Shown here in pieces: positions 29,101 to 33,917 of a stretch of 33,917 nt of DNA. The notes under the pieces are model-generated. The model did no database searches. It worked only from the letters and a program-made list of their open reading frames with translations, and was not told the DNA's origin. Position 1 is the first letter of the stretch, and each line of letters begins with the position of its first letter. The stretch is taken from IMG/VR virus record IMGVR_UViG_3300028393_000206, positions 1 to 33,917 of that record; one strand, 5' to 3'. The stretch is from a virus. Made by a program: the position numbers and the translations under genes.

Positions 29101-32005
29101 CGACGGCGATGGATTTGTAACAGAAACAACCGGTGGCGGCCCAGAAGAGTTAGTTAACGGACAAGTAGTCGATGCAGTAGCAATTAAAGTGTTCGACCGC
29201 CCAAGCGACGGGTCTGCATCGATTAAAGTTTTAAGTTATATTGCCAACGGTGTGAACAAGAAATTTGGGTTGGAACAATTTCCAAACAGTAGTGATGCAG
29301 TATACGTTAAAGTTAATTCTAATATACTAACAACTGGCACTGATTACTATCTTGATTATCCTAATAAACAAGTCGTGATACGAACCGCGCCAGCCGCAGG
29401 CAGTATAGTTACAATACACAGTTTTGGATTTAACGGTACTAATATCCTAGACGTTGATTATTTTGTAGCTAACGGATCGACCAAGGAATTTATTACAAAA
29501 GCACCGTACCTTGATACAGCGTTTACGTATGTGGCTTATTTAGATGGAGTTCCTATTCAACCGACCTTGTTTAAAACAGACTCGACATATGATAGTCCAA
29601 ACCGTATCGGTTTTAGATTCAGTATCGCTCCAAATAAATTCTCAGTTTTAAATTATCTAATTGTATCAGGAAATCAACAGACATTTTCAATATTTAAAAA
29701 TGAAAAATTACCTACTAACGGTTCTACAACATATACATTATCGAGTACAATCGGGTCTAGTTTGCCTTTAGAAACTAGTATAATTGTACGTGCTAATCAG
29801 TTAATTTTAAGTGGTCCTAACACTAGTTATTTTACTATTTCTGGAAACAACTATGGCTATACATTAAATCCTTTGGCCACTCAAGCATATAGTATTAGTA
29901 CTACTGATATTACAGTGTATGCTGATGGCAATTTATTAAAGATATCAACCGATTACACTGTTGATACGGCTGGAGTTACTATTAATATTAACAAACGGGT
30001 ATATTCAACTTACAAAGGAAAACGCTTAATTGTTAACGTTAAATCGGCCCAGGATTATTATATTGTTGGTAATACCATATCATTTAATACTCCTTATACA
30101 TCGGATGATTATGTTGAAATTGTATCTGCATATAAACATGATATTTTGCAAATACAAAGAACAAGAACAAAAGCAACTAACAATTTACAATTCTCACAAG
30201 CAACTTCTACATATTACAAATATGTTGGAGTGTTGGGCGGCCGAATTGAATTAGCATCGGCAATATCTTTAGAATCTCAATTATTAGTTACAAAAAATAA
30301 ACGATTGCTTACTAACGGAGTCGATTATAAAATCAATCCGGATCTAAGTAGCATTAGCTTAGATATTCCTATTGCAATTAACGATGAGTTTGAAACAATT
30401 ATTTTTGCAGGAACTCCAATCCAATCTGGATTAAGTTATATGCAATTTAAAGATATCCTTAATAGAACTGTTTACAAACGTTTAAATCTATATAAACAAA
30501 ATATTTTAACACAAGATTTATACTACTACGATAAAGAAATATTTGTTAAAGATGCTGGTAATTTTGACAAACCAAATTCAGCATTAAATAAACCTGGCAT
30601 TGTTGAAATTAACGGAGAACGTATTGAATACTTTACAATTAAGAACAATACTACACTTGGACAATTACGCCGTGGTACATTAGGTACCGGAATTCCAACG
30701 GTACACGGTTCTGGGTCTCGTGTACAAGATATTGGCCCAAGCGAAACTATTCCGTATATTGATACTTTTAAAACAGAAACTGTTTTAGTGGACGGTGTTG
30801 GGGTCGACATGATTATTCCGTTAAGTTTTGTTCCAAGCAAATCAACGGCATGGACTGTATCTCCTGATAATTTTAGTCTATTCAGTGGCTCTACAATTTA
30901 TAAATTTATTAGTAAAACAGGTACCGGCCCGTACTTAGTAGCATTTGCAATTGCCAAACAAAAAACAGCACCTGCAATTGATAAATTATTATTGGTATCA
31001 AATAATGCTAATAAGTTGTATAATGGATATTGTTCGATATCATCGGCTGATATCTCACAACAATTTTCAATAATCCCAACAACTATTAATAATTTTACAG
31101 CGGTAGGTAATGCTCTTAGTGTAACATTTACTATACCAATGCAAACTATTGCTCCAACTATTAATTGTTATTATGTTATATCAGGAGCAGTTCCAATACA
31201 ATATAACGGTGCATGGTTATGTACTACAAGTTCAACAACTACTATAACGTTATCTATTACAAATAACTATGGTGTGTTCAGCACACTTCCAAAATTAATA
31301 GAATCTACTAATACTGTTACTGTTACATATACATCAGACCCTGGAACTTATGCATCAAGTCAGATAACTACAATATCTGCTCCAGATTATGGACAAGCAG
31401 ATGAAATAGAAGTATTTGTCGGTGGGTACGACGATTCAACAATTTGGACATCCGATACTGTATTTTATGAAGATCAGATAATAACAGTTAATAGCCAAAT
31501 TTATAGAATTATCACTACACACAAGAGCGGTAAAACATTTAATAGTGCTGTTACTACTTTAGATGCAGATGGCTTAACTATTGCTACTGGTGTATCTGCA
31601 TCTAGTGTCCGTACATATTTTGTTGGAAGTACTCGACTAAGAAAGAAACCTTTCTCGGTATATAATGTAGAAAATGGTCCTACAAGTCCTGAAGCAGATG
31701 TTAGTTTTAAAGCTGATTTTGCTGTAGACGGAATCAATGCCGAACTAGTATTGAATAATAAACTTAGTCCCGGAACTGCGGTGACTATTATTAGAAAAGT
31801 TGGGCAATCATGGACTGAGAACGGAGATTCTTTGCAGAATAGCCAAACTAAAATTGCTAAATTTATTACAGCAGTACCTGGAGTATGGATAACAAGTAAC
31901 CGTATTACAAGTACACAAGCCGGTACAACAACCGCAACGGTAACATTAGATAGTGTTAATGGAACATTTGATAATGATACTACAACATTCGATCAAGGAA
32001 ATTAA
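14180..32005 (+). CDS. Giant mosaic baseplate/fibre protein (5,941 aa)
   Basis: One uninterrupted frame of 17.8 kb follows gp6, where T4 has genes 7-8-9-10. The start (MSDKINPTGNNDYSMVELLP) overlaps gp6 by 8 nt. Approximate layout in residues: N-terminal structural part with YSWDPHIDWDKFVNF (123-137); cupredoxin-like module (178-271); Trp-rich part (1000-1150; GYWRGIYRWIYDTERPNMCP); three CBM5/12-like modules (1430-1785); a helical piece YQKRQYLSN...FYQGMIKEKGTQNSL (1817-1864) that may match the gp7 C-terminus; FG-GAP-like beta-propeller (2142-3444) split by a repeat-rich insertion (2434-3269); GxGY repeats (3861-3922, 4221-4301); YYVKE repeats (4556-4898); and fibre-type modules to the end. 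I infer a fused wedge/pin/fibre protein that holds receptor-binding elements. Exact orthology to gp7 or gp10 is not established. Confidence 0.8.
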   Translation: MSDKINPTGNNDYSMVELLPKYYRSEDNRKFIQATLDQLSQKGTAKKITGFVGRQNAKSADGNDIYVTAPNSVRQNYQLEPSIVVNDSVGNVEFFKDYQDYINQLKIFGANTSNHERINQQEFYSWDPHIDWDKFVNFQQYYWLPYGPDLITIFGQQLNVTSTYTVTISESVTLQKEYVFTPNGLDRNPAITLYRGQTYYFEIDSPGEPFSIKTSRTPGVSDRYTDEKYVDKFGVESGTIKFTVPLQGPNTLYYVSERNPDLGGLINFLDITENSFINIEKEILGKKTYTLANGTPLSNGMKVAFGGNVTPEKYAKGEYYVEGVGGTITLISTDVFEIISSYTEDVSVTFDSTLFDQYPFASANSFAGKQDYITVNRASKDLNPWTRYNRWFHKDVIELSATFNKKLPNFDQATRAVRPVIEFEAGLKLFNFGTVAITDVDLVDNYTTDVFSTIEGIAGYNVDNIALTEGMRVVFIADTDDKVRNNIYKVTFVNIQNSGIGVPQIRLILDETPVNNTGILVRQGKTYQGQSFWFNGSTWKFSQQKTIVNQAPLFDLFDHTGISFAEYAGSTFNGSKIFSYKIGTTTADSVLGFSLSYQNINNIGDILFNFNLLTDNFNYKQTDILLTKSVNTGFLSKLTYINSTSYVNGWQTSKVTRYQPAVRIYKNSELTNNFPLDIYDNITDLIDLEVRIYINGHRLDPALWSIVDSVIYKKIKLQKDITSSDVLTIKAFSAQPINNNGFYEIPINLQNNPLNTDMGFFTLGEVADHLNSIVENIQSQFVGTVNGTNNLRNLGNVTAYGTKFVQHSGPASLAVYHITSEKNNIVRALEKSRDDYGKFKRSFLLAAQQLGIDTDVVTQVNLILKKLSANKTQQSSYYFSDMVPYSGNKISKYTVIDKRIKTYPLTTIFNNKVLSNKAVSVYLNGFQPPTGSQLLQDVHYSFTLDGYVLINDTVSLVNGDVLTIIEYDSTDGCFIPPTPTKLGLWPKFEPKIYTDYSLFTPKTFIQGHDGSQVLAYNDYRDDIILELEKRIYNNLQVDYDPSIFNIHDIIPGYFRDSKYSLEEFNQTLAPSFYKWVSITGRDFSKQLGFDNNNTFTYNYKGHTAPDGRALPGYWRGIYRWIYDTERPNMCPWEMLGFSEEPKWWQEQYGPAPYTSNNTIMWEDLSIGAVKVPGLPVEYRTNFARPNLLKHLPVDEAGKLVSPVVSQLANGVFTTDRRSQHIFGDVAPVEAAWRRSSYFPFSVLIASMILRPAHTLATCLDKSRTVRNLCGQLVYKDTYLRITPQDIVLPSIYSSSSRVYTSGIINYLVESLINNNFNYYSEYQYNLDNLTIKLSYRFSGFTSKENINLILDSKNPASTGNIFVPQENYKIVYNTSNPIKKLSYSGVIIAKVDTGFEIKGYSLSESFFNFYSYRQELGSQINVGGISSSFLNWTPGKTYTTGQFVLYNGKYYRTLYAITPAEFDPKAFAALPALPISGGANAIFRRSWDSSTVNTLPYGSVLGSVQEVVDFLLGYGQWLKDQGFVFEEFNTELSQVSNWETSAKEFMFWTTQKWSSGQDKWEQWVPNTPIKYGQVVKYQDDFYRAIENIPSQPTFLSEYYFKLDGLSTVGSSIISLSPSANGLSFTSALSVAEDINNPFNNYEIFQVDGSSLLPNDLNSNRQGNIVTFTPDAGGTIYNASFYLVQKEHILILDNTTVFNDVMYNPQSGYRQERIKVAGFISAQWFGGFEIPGFILDRADIKFWQSWTDYTLGDIVQYQGYYYSASSFLVGTADFNATDWSQISKPNPVLLPNWTYKAGQFEDFYNLTEDNFDTGQQKIAQHLVGYQKRQYLSNIIQDNISEFQFYQGMIKEKGTQNSLNKLFDVLSADNRESLTFFEEWGIRVGQYGASQAYEAVEFVIEEPDFSKNPQGYFLTLQPESSNNYNINIPANTVYLKPQGYNANPFPVKNSQKYFLRSSGHVQSGDDVVQVKNISDLATRDITTFKDGMFVWVSFDKTSWNIYRFTSAKVSPIDAVYTNKTKTITITTENRLDPSIVGYYIGLKQVAFAGFYKIKEVDLKSVTLDASSFTPTAEWPTADDIKSNLEIFNLYPVRVSSIDDANTVIKTYTQVKDKIWIDDNGAGKWSTLELNPVYTPHEIRKPYPIQDQAHGRVVVTDIEGTVAVVATQVGEAIVYAKQGAQWIFRQIIKRPFMSQYEFGQDPNLPDTFAETMAISADGEFLAIGTPRAGKLATRVAANGNILCDISGTNSTSTLTGAVSLYQKNAYNEFLYLFTITSGDNITGQQFGSSLTFSDSRLFVGSIGNTNYGTQATVFEIKFIAGLGTTAIKSVLDADGDNASANVTATYDAGNASTGYLASNTTEFDGGPALAIASTADRWVLNRPGISVTNGTSLGFGLTLSATQDSSILVIGAPYAGFVYIYRLNDSSVYTVFQTITGATQQITPATTTNGVSSFNTSSLVGGWGFRSGVNSFPITQLQNLTTTNGSGTGLIVDGLVNSNGVIQTVTVRERGQNYKVGDTITVVNPLGQGAVLHTTWSTTTYSSGIAYKIGDTMTYGGTNYVAIVDVQNQSPANTNYWLPISFAGANTGTDILTTTTASGRGLTFNISQATTSGALVGEIVVPVTTIDNFQIGHNLFSPTIPNAFASGTYITEINKATVVSTLSANVLTISSITAGQNNIVTKIVGSISGTVITAEEIAGSPVIPGMILSGEGISENIYIVSGSGKIWNINNPLSVKNKQITATLYEKIKPGMQLTNPSLDAPSTFTGAIISKGTATLSGVVTSLIGGVATLYNAVINGITLTFDAVTGGDPVVAGMVLTNGGVASGTKLLYGSGTTWTVNITQTISSPVTITATQTNATIIGNLLSFSTYTGTALTAGVVLSGGSVLAGTTVTGGSGLNWVVNIQQVSTCTTATVPSGTISGNTLTFTSSSGSPVEIGMLLSGGSVLEGTYITGGSGTTWSVSTSQTATCTQATLQAFLNDAQINGTTLTFTSSTGVALFSGMVLSGTGVIAGTYVVSGSDTEWVVSTLQTVVPTFITGTPVVLTASGTVTGSILLGQQVSGGGAAANTTIIASGTGEGKAGTYYVTPAQTVSSFSATSRYIYSSPTIISGISLTGAIISGTTLTFSGITGGNPQIGMLVTGSNVVPGTTIVSGASTNWQVSISQAVSNTTLLLTGTGTGGTGTYIVDQVLPTNITVTTAISLVVNTGLANTLTGGSEVTSLRISNAGYGYAVGDKVTFNRSSGSGIITVNVGTVTRNASINVATLTDGSIIKDAAQFGTSVKISQDGNYLAVGSPLYSGATVNEGQVLIYSNNKNIGNTYSLYQEIESPHAESGDLFGTKVDFSDNDKTLAIYSPGADTFTPTTFDADQITSRTRTGEPTTFDSGALEFKELTLNAGRIDIYDKYLTKWISGEYLSSSNKSTDGFGQSFAIAKNAILVGAPHATDILNDKQQNISIEEINSGKVYSYEKIAGTYSWKSIHNQTDLIDLNKIKQVFLYNKTTNKLVRYLDIIDPILGKIAGTAEQEIDYKTYYDPAIYSTGPSTVNVDVGSAWAEKQVGKLWWDLRTAKFVDNHSEDLVYRNSVLNTLATGATIDVYEWVKTTFKPTDWKLQADTTTGLTKGISGLPLYLDSYSVVQTYNTLSQSFQNTYYFWVKNKTLTPDIEGRTTSANSVSELISNPRGRNYPFVVVTGTNSFSLVNCQNLLKGSDVVLGIEYWTVENTTQNTHAQWKLIDNNPNTILPSVIEQKWFDSLCGKDQADRPVPDLNLPAKLRYGIESRPRQGMFINAFEALKEFTERVNKILIIEQITEQKNISALESYDIAPYKFLGEYDTVVDTEAELRIIAVSTAKSAVVIPVIQNGSITGIKIISAGSGYANAPEIKIIGAGTGAKLTAVIDIAGQIIGAKITSGGKGYTSSTTLSIRPFSALVNSDSIANGNWSIYSYETNNITQTKSWVRVKTQSYDTRNYWESVDWYASGFNQFSVIDFAIDTFAEIGTLNPVVGQTVKVRIAGSKGWQLLYCYSLVDSIDWTQRYKVVGIENGTIQLSQKLYNFQNNNIGFDGSTYDSIGYDFTASRELRIILNCLKDNILTDTLKQNYLDLFFASVRYAHSEQTYIDWAFKTSFVKAQHNVGNLKQTITYKNDNLPDFQDYINEVVPYKTTVREYVSNYTSIDNSSSVVTDFDLPSVFQPGKNQNISASIKNGVIVSNNDIIKSYPWKHWLDNIGYQITSVVITNNGTNYVSEPTVRILSDSGTGAQARAFIANGKVTRILLLNPGSGYLSAPTIVIDGGGSSTSALATAVAIIGKGLVRSSLIKMKFDRITDQYYIIQLNETQAFEGTGGKTNFALTWAPDIKINSATVKLNGVSALRDSYTISTVKSTSKGYTSYSGLIKFKTAPLAGVVVTVDYLKDIDLLNASDRIQYFYNPGTGQLGKNLNQLMTGVDYGGVVVTGLDYSTPQGWSSVGYMQDLWDSYENVYNDYIVTIDADTVVTRVFELPYVPEVLTSVNIYYQPVISNTYISDGAKTIYSFSLKFNLIDSVIVTLDKLVAGVTRTITATSTEVINITQTINGFNYLKGSTANLSVNKPITFITGTFGGFISNQIYYVKEIIDVGTFTVASSVGGSVFTVNSALGTMQMRYGTSSNYLTGSTLNLYVGLPFQVNGTLFGGLVEKTTYYVKEIINSTTFTISDTSGGDIFPLVSAQGTMALQQVAASPQLILSLNNTTGLKIGDVATCNIAGAIADGTKIEKIINSTTLLLSNILYGDILAGINIRFVRTLIAPSNFRYITNNSLQLSEAPAAGANITISATNDPVRLDDENFTKQWIISKTEVSSNTITTITPITFKVGDLITFTGTTFGNINSNTPYYVKDVIDNRTFKISATSQLATEFKLINATGSCVAKSSGNQLAVMPTFLADGYSNIITIPNTYTMKVGDLIIFRKSTSDGAVAVNENDFDTALDGGTLVYDSATGLDPADIILDGDGFVTETTGGGPEELVNGQVVDAVAIKVFDRPSDGSASIKVLSYIANGVNKKFGLEQFPNSSDAVYVKVNSNILTTGTDYYLDYPNKQVVIRTAPAAGSIVTIHSFGFNGTNILDVDYFVANGSTKEFITKAPYLDTAFTYVAYLDGVPIQPTLFKTDSTYDSPNRIGFRFSIAPNKFSVLNYLIVSGNQQTFSIFKNEKLPTNGSTTYTLSSTIGSSLPLETSIIVRANQLILSGPNTSYFTISGNNYGYTLNPLATQAYSISTTDITVYADGNLLKISTDYTVDTAGVTININKRVYSTYKGKRLIVNVKSAQDYYIVGNTISFNTPYTSDDYVEIVSAYKHDILQIQRTRTKATNNLQFSQATSTYYKYVGVLGGRIELASAISLESQLLVTKNKRLLTNGVDYKINPDLSSISLDIPIAINDEFETIIFAGTPIQSGLSYMQFKDILNRTVYKRLNLYKQNILTQDLYYYDKEIFVKDAGNFDKPNSALNKPGIVEINGERIEYFTIKNNTTLGQLRRGTLGTGIPTVHGSGSRVQDIGPSETIPYIDTFKTETVLVDGVGVDMIIPLSFVPSKSTAWTVSPDNFSLFSGSTIYKFISKTGTGPYLVAFAIAKQKTAPAIDKLLLVSNNANKLYNGYCSISSADISQQFSIIPTTINNFTAVGNALSVTFTIPMQTIAPTINCYYVISGAVPIQYNGAWLCTTSSTTTITLSITNNYGVFSTLPKLIESTNTVTVTYTSDPGTYASSQITTISAPDYGQADEIEVFVGGYDDSTIWTSDTVFYEDQIITVNSQIYRIITTHKSGKTFNSAVTTLDADGLTIATGVSASSVRTYFVGSTRLRKKPFSVYNVENGPTSPEADVSFKADFAVDGINAELVLNNKLSPGTAVTIIRKVGQSWTENGDSLQNSQTKIAKFITAVPGVWITSNRITSTQAGTTTATVTLDSVNGTFDNDTTTFDQGN
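18470..19530 (+). repeat. Three CBM5/12-like carbohydrate-binding modules within the giant protein
   Basis: Three stretches share the pattern W, Y, (GD/GQ)-V, Y-x-(G/D)-x-(Y/F)-Y: at about 18470-18560 (YTTGQFVLYNGKYYRTLYAI), 18850-18990 (IKYGQVVKYQDDFYRAIENI) and 19398-19527 (YTLGDIVQYQGYYYSASSFL, then W). A fourth copy lies at about 21771-21914. The pattern is that of CBM5/12 chitin-binding-type modules common in phage tail proteins. Sugar binding is inferred from the motif alone. Confidence 0.6.
20602..24510 (+). other. Split seven-blade FG-GAP-like beta-propeller domain
   Basis: Seven segments resemble FG-GAP blades: about 20602, 20800 (ETMAISADGEFLAIGTPRAG), 21017 (GQQFGSSLTFSDSRLFVGS), 21350 (GFGLTLSATQDSSILVIGAP), 23989 (AQFGTSVKISQDGNYLAVGS), 24172 (DLFGTKVDFSDNDKTLAIYS) and 24437 (DGFGQSFAIAKNAILVGAPH). 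Blades 4 and 5 are separated by about 2.5 kb of repeat-rich sequence (21480-23985), while spacing elsewhere is about 200-330 nt. Confidence 0.65.
22222..23700 (+). repeat. Tandem protein repeat array of about 60-residue units
   Basis: About seven diverged units begin near 22222, 22548, 22740, 22918, 23111, 23284 and 23515. The shared pattern is I-x-G-T-T-L-T-F...GMVLSG-x-x-V-x-x-GT-x-I-x-SGS...W-x-V...QT. Units are roughly 178-230 nt apart, except the first gap. Late units carry GTGTGGTGTY-like inserts. This resembles surface-decorating repeats found in phage fibre and adhesin-like proteins. Confidence 0.7.
27846..28870 (+). repeat. Three copies of a YYVKE-type repeat
   Basis: Units near 27846-28085, 28090-28300 and 28653-28870 share a beta segment ending in (I/T/P)YYVK(E/D)(I/V)I followed by TF-(T/K)-(V/I)-(A/S) and a closing strand. 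The first two are adjacent; the third is separated by a non-repeat strand region. These lie in the C-terminal fibre-like part of the giant protein. Confidence 0.65.
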
Positions 32006-32007
32006 AA

Positions 32008-33917
32008 ATGGCACAACAGATTCTCAACATTGGATCAACTGTTAATGACGGTACTGGCGATACACTACGTACCGGCGCACAGAAGATAAATGCAAACTTT
32101 GCAGAATTATATCTAACAACGCTTCCAACCCAAACTGGAAATTCTGGTAAATTCTTAACAACTGATGGTACAGGTACTGCATGGGCAACTATCGATGCGC
32201 AAATTACAGCGGCCGCCAATCAGTTAACTGGCACAACCTTAGCTCCTAGTGTTGTTACAAGTAGTTTAACAACTGTAGGAACACTGACTAATTTAACAGT
32301 TACCAATCCTATTACGGGAAATATTACAGGTAATGCCGGCACAGTTACTAATGGAGTTTATACTAGTACAACATATCAAAATCCAGGCTGGTTAGGAAGT
32401 TTAGCTGGATCAAAAATTACTGGAGATATTGCAGGTAATTCTAATACAGTTACAAACGGTGTTTATATAAATCAAATTTATAATAATCCTGTTTGGATTT
32501 CAACACTTGCCGAAGGCAAAGTACTTCCTACTCAAGTAGGACAAAACGGAAAATTTTTAACAACAAACGGCGCATCGACTAGCTGGGGGTCAGTTACTAG
32601 CTTACCAGGCGGCGCACCAAACAAAATTTTGTATCAGTCAGGTATTGGGGTTACAGATTTTATTACAGCACCATCGATTACTAACACATTTTTAAAATGG
32701 AACGGTAGTGCATTTGAATGGACGGCTACAGGCGCCGGCCAGGGCACAGTAACTCAAGTACAAGGAACCGGAACAGTTAGCGGAATTACATTATCAGGAA
32801 CTGTTACAAGTAATGGTAATTTAACACTAGGTGGATCATTAACATTAACTAGTACTAACATCACAGATGCATTAGGATTCAATCCAGTTCAATTAGGATC
32901 TTTTAGTGTAACAACAGCGGCCGCAAGTGGCGGAGGAAGTTTAGCATTTGCTCCTGGAACAGGTATATTCACATTTACACCTCCTGCACCATCGGTTGGA
33001 ACAGTAAGCTCAGTAAGTGTTGCTAGTGCTAACGGATTTACAGGAACAGTCGCTACATCTACAAGTACACCTGCTATTACAATTACCACAAGTGTTACTG
33101 GATTGCTAAAAGGTAATGGAACCAGCGTGTCTGCCGCAGTTGCAGGCACCGATTATTTCCTACCATTTGGAAGTCAGTCTGCCAATACAATCTATGCGGC
33201 TCCTAACGCGGCATCTGGCGTTCCTTCGTTTAGGGCATTAGTCTCCACAGATATTCCAACGCTAAATCAAAATACAACTGGATCAGCCGCCAAATTAACA
33301 GTAGCAAGAAATATTAACGGTAATCCGTTTGACGGATCTGCTGATATCTCAGTAACAGTTCCAGCTTCAACAGGTATTACCGGACTAGCTGGTAGTATGG
33401 CAAGTTTCTTAACTACAGCAAGTAGCGCAAGTTTAGCCAATACATTAACTGACGAAACTGGATCGGGCCTAGTTGTATTCAACAACACGCCGAGTCTTAC
33501 TAGCCCAGATATATCAACTAGCATTACTACTCCTACAACTGGAACATTTGCTTTAATTAATACTGGCGCAACAACAGTTAATTTTGCAGGTGCGGCAACA
33601 GCAATTACAGTTGGTAATGCTACTAGTGCTACTTTAACATTAAATGCAGGAACTATTGCAACAGGCCAAACAAGCGGTACATTGGCATTGTTTAATACCG
33701 GATTGACTGGAACATTAAACTTTGCGTCATTGGCAACAACAGTTTCTGAATTTGGTGCGGCAACCACTTACAGTTTAGGTAATACAGCTACAGCCGCACA
33801 AACTGTAAACATGTTTACAGCAAGTACTGGAGCAAGTACATATAATTTTGCTAGTGGTGCCACTACAAGCGGCAATACTAAAGCAATAAACATTGGTACA
33901 AACGGTGCGGCTAGAGA
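32008..33917 (+). CDS. Tail fibre-like structural protein, 3' end outside window
   Basis: An open frame of 636 codons runs from ATG 32008 to the window edge with no stop. AAGGAA (31995-32000), inside the last codons of the giant gene, lies 7 nt before the ATG. The start MAQQILNIGSTVNDGTGDTL plus KINANFAELY is a module I associate with fibre and structural proteins of marine T4-like phages. The body is extremely rich in Gly, Thr, Ser, Ala and Asn with short beta repeats. Typical fibre phrases appear: ITDALGFNPVQLG, LLKGNGTSVSAAVAGTDYFL and NTTGSAAKL. The C-terminal visible part repeats strands such as TTVNFAGAATAITVGNATSA. A receptor-binding or distal baseplate fibre (gp10/gp12/gp37-like) is likely; which one cannot be told without the C-terminus. 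Confidence 0.8.
   Translation, partial: MAQQILNIGSTVNDGTGDTLRTGAQKINANFAELYLTTLPTQTGNSGKFLTTDGTGTAWATIDAQITAAANQLTGTTLAPSVVTSSLTTVGTLTNLTVTNPITGNITGNAGTVTNGVYTSTTYQNPGWLGSLAGSKITGDIAGNSNTVTNGVYINQIYNNPVWISTLAEGKVLPTQVGQNGKFLTTNGASTSWGSVTSLPGGAPNKILYQSGIGVTDFITAPSITNTFLKWNGSAFEWTATGAGQGTVTQVQGTGTVSGITLSGTVTSNGNLTLGGSLTLTSTNITDALGFNPVQLGSFSVTTAAASGGGSLAFAPGTGIFTFTPPAPSVGTVSSVSVASANGFTGTVATSTSTPAITITTSVTGLLKGNGTSVSAAVAGTDYFLPFGSQSANTIYAAPNAASGVPSFRALVSTDIPTLNQNTTGSAAKLTVARNINGNPFDGSADISVTVPASTGITGLAGSMASFLTTASSASLANTLTDETGSGLVVFNNTPSLTSPDISTSITTPTTGTFALINTGATTVNFAGAATAITVGNATSATLTLNAGTIATGQTSGTLALFNTGLTGTLNFASLATTVSEFGAATTYSLGNTATAAQTVNMFTASTGASTYNFASGATTSGNTKAINIGTNGAAR
32320..32530 (+). repeat. 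Direct repeat of 105 nt in the tail-fibre gene
   Basis: Two adjacent 35-residue units share GN-x-x-TVTNGVY...Y-x-NP-x-W...LA-x-(S/G)-K-(I/V). They start GGTAAT at 32329 and 32434, exactly 105 nt apart. Protein-level similarity is higher than base-level similarity, so the duplication is old. Confidence 0.6.

Noticed and set aside
14180-32005. Assembly fusion of several genes into the giant frame
   Set aside because: No internal ribosome binding site plus start at a module border, no late promoter and no frame break were seen. Codon use is continuous across module borders.
32205-32220. GCGGCCGC or near-matching words (also near 4455, 23362, 32917) as a repeated regulatory word
   Set aside because: In the plus-strand genes they coincide with Ala-Ala codons (GCG GCC GCx) and their positions show no regularity, so amino-acid composition is the simpler explanation.
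33267-33767. Minus-strand open frame of 166 codons opposite the tail-fibre gene
   Set aside because: It is a Val/Ala/Pro-rich mirror of the repetitive fibre coding strand, with no ribosome binding site, no promoter and no recognisable motif.
1-33917. CRISPR arrays, insertion sequences, integrase or attachment sites
   Set aside because: No regularly spaced identical repeats, transposase-like frames or terminal inverted repeats were seen. The repeats present are diverged protein-coding repeats.

Overview
The window is part of the genome of a T4-like contractile-tailed phage. The evidence is the T4-type cluster 55-47-46 (late sigma factor plus the SbcCD-like recombination nuclease), followed on the other strand by a baseplate operon in the order gp48/54-like, gp53, hub protein, gp5, gp25, gp6, a giant baseplate or fibre protein, and a tail-fibre protein. 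The AT-rich structural genes, the gp48-gp53-hub-gp5-gp25-gp6 order and the fibre-type modules resemble T4-like phages of aquatic bacteria (cyanophage or pelagiphage type). The host cannot be named from this sequence.

Left arm, minus strand (1-5250). A sigma70-type early promoter (TTGACT, 17 bp, TATAAT) at 5271-5299 drives a tightly overlapping operon: gp55-like sigma, gp47, gp46, a one-helix membrane protein, an 80-aa protein, a GIY-YIG endonuclease and a 57-aa protein. Positions 240-496 hold no convincing gene but contain several small hairpins. Beyond them, a late-type promoter faces an open reading frame that leaves the window at position 1.

Right arm, plus strand (5283-33917). Two near-identical late promoters, before 5330 and before 10705, drive the structural genes, most of which overlap or are spaced by 1-3 nt. 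Most of the arm is one uninterrupted 17.8-kb gene (14180-32005, 5,941 aa). It is a mosaic of baseplate-like domains, a cupredoxin-like module, four carbohydrate-binding-like modules, a seven-blade FG-GAP-like beta-propeller split by an insertion of about 830 aa full of tandem repeats, and fibre-type repeats. A tail-fibre gene follows and runs off the window.

The most interesting proposal is a regulatory unit. All three late promoters found share GTACAT-N11-ATAAATA, that is, the T4-type late -10 box plus an upstream box that T4 late promoters lack. The gp55-like sigma carries about 130 extra residues between its N-terminal motif and sigma region 2, and it lacks the hydrophobic clamp-binding tail I remember for T4 gp55. 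One late promoter overlaps, base for base, the early promoter that transcribes the sigma gene itself, which suggests a self-limiting early-to-late switch. The motifs are read directly from the sequence; the mechanism is inference.
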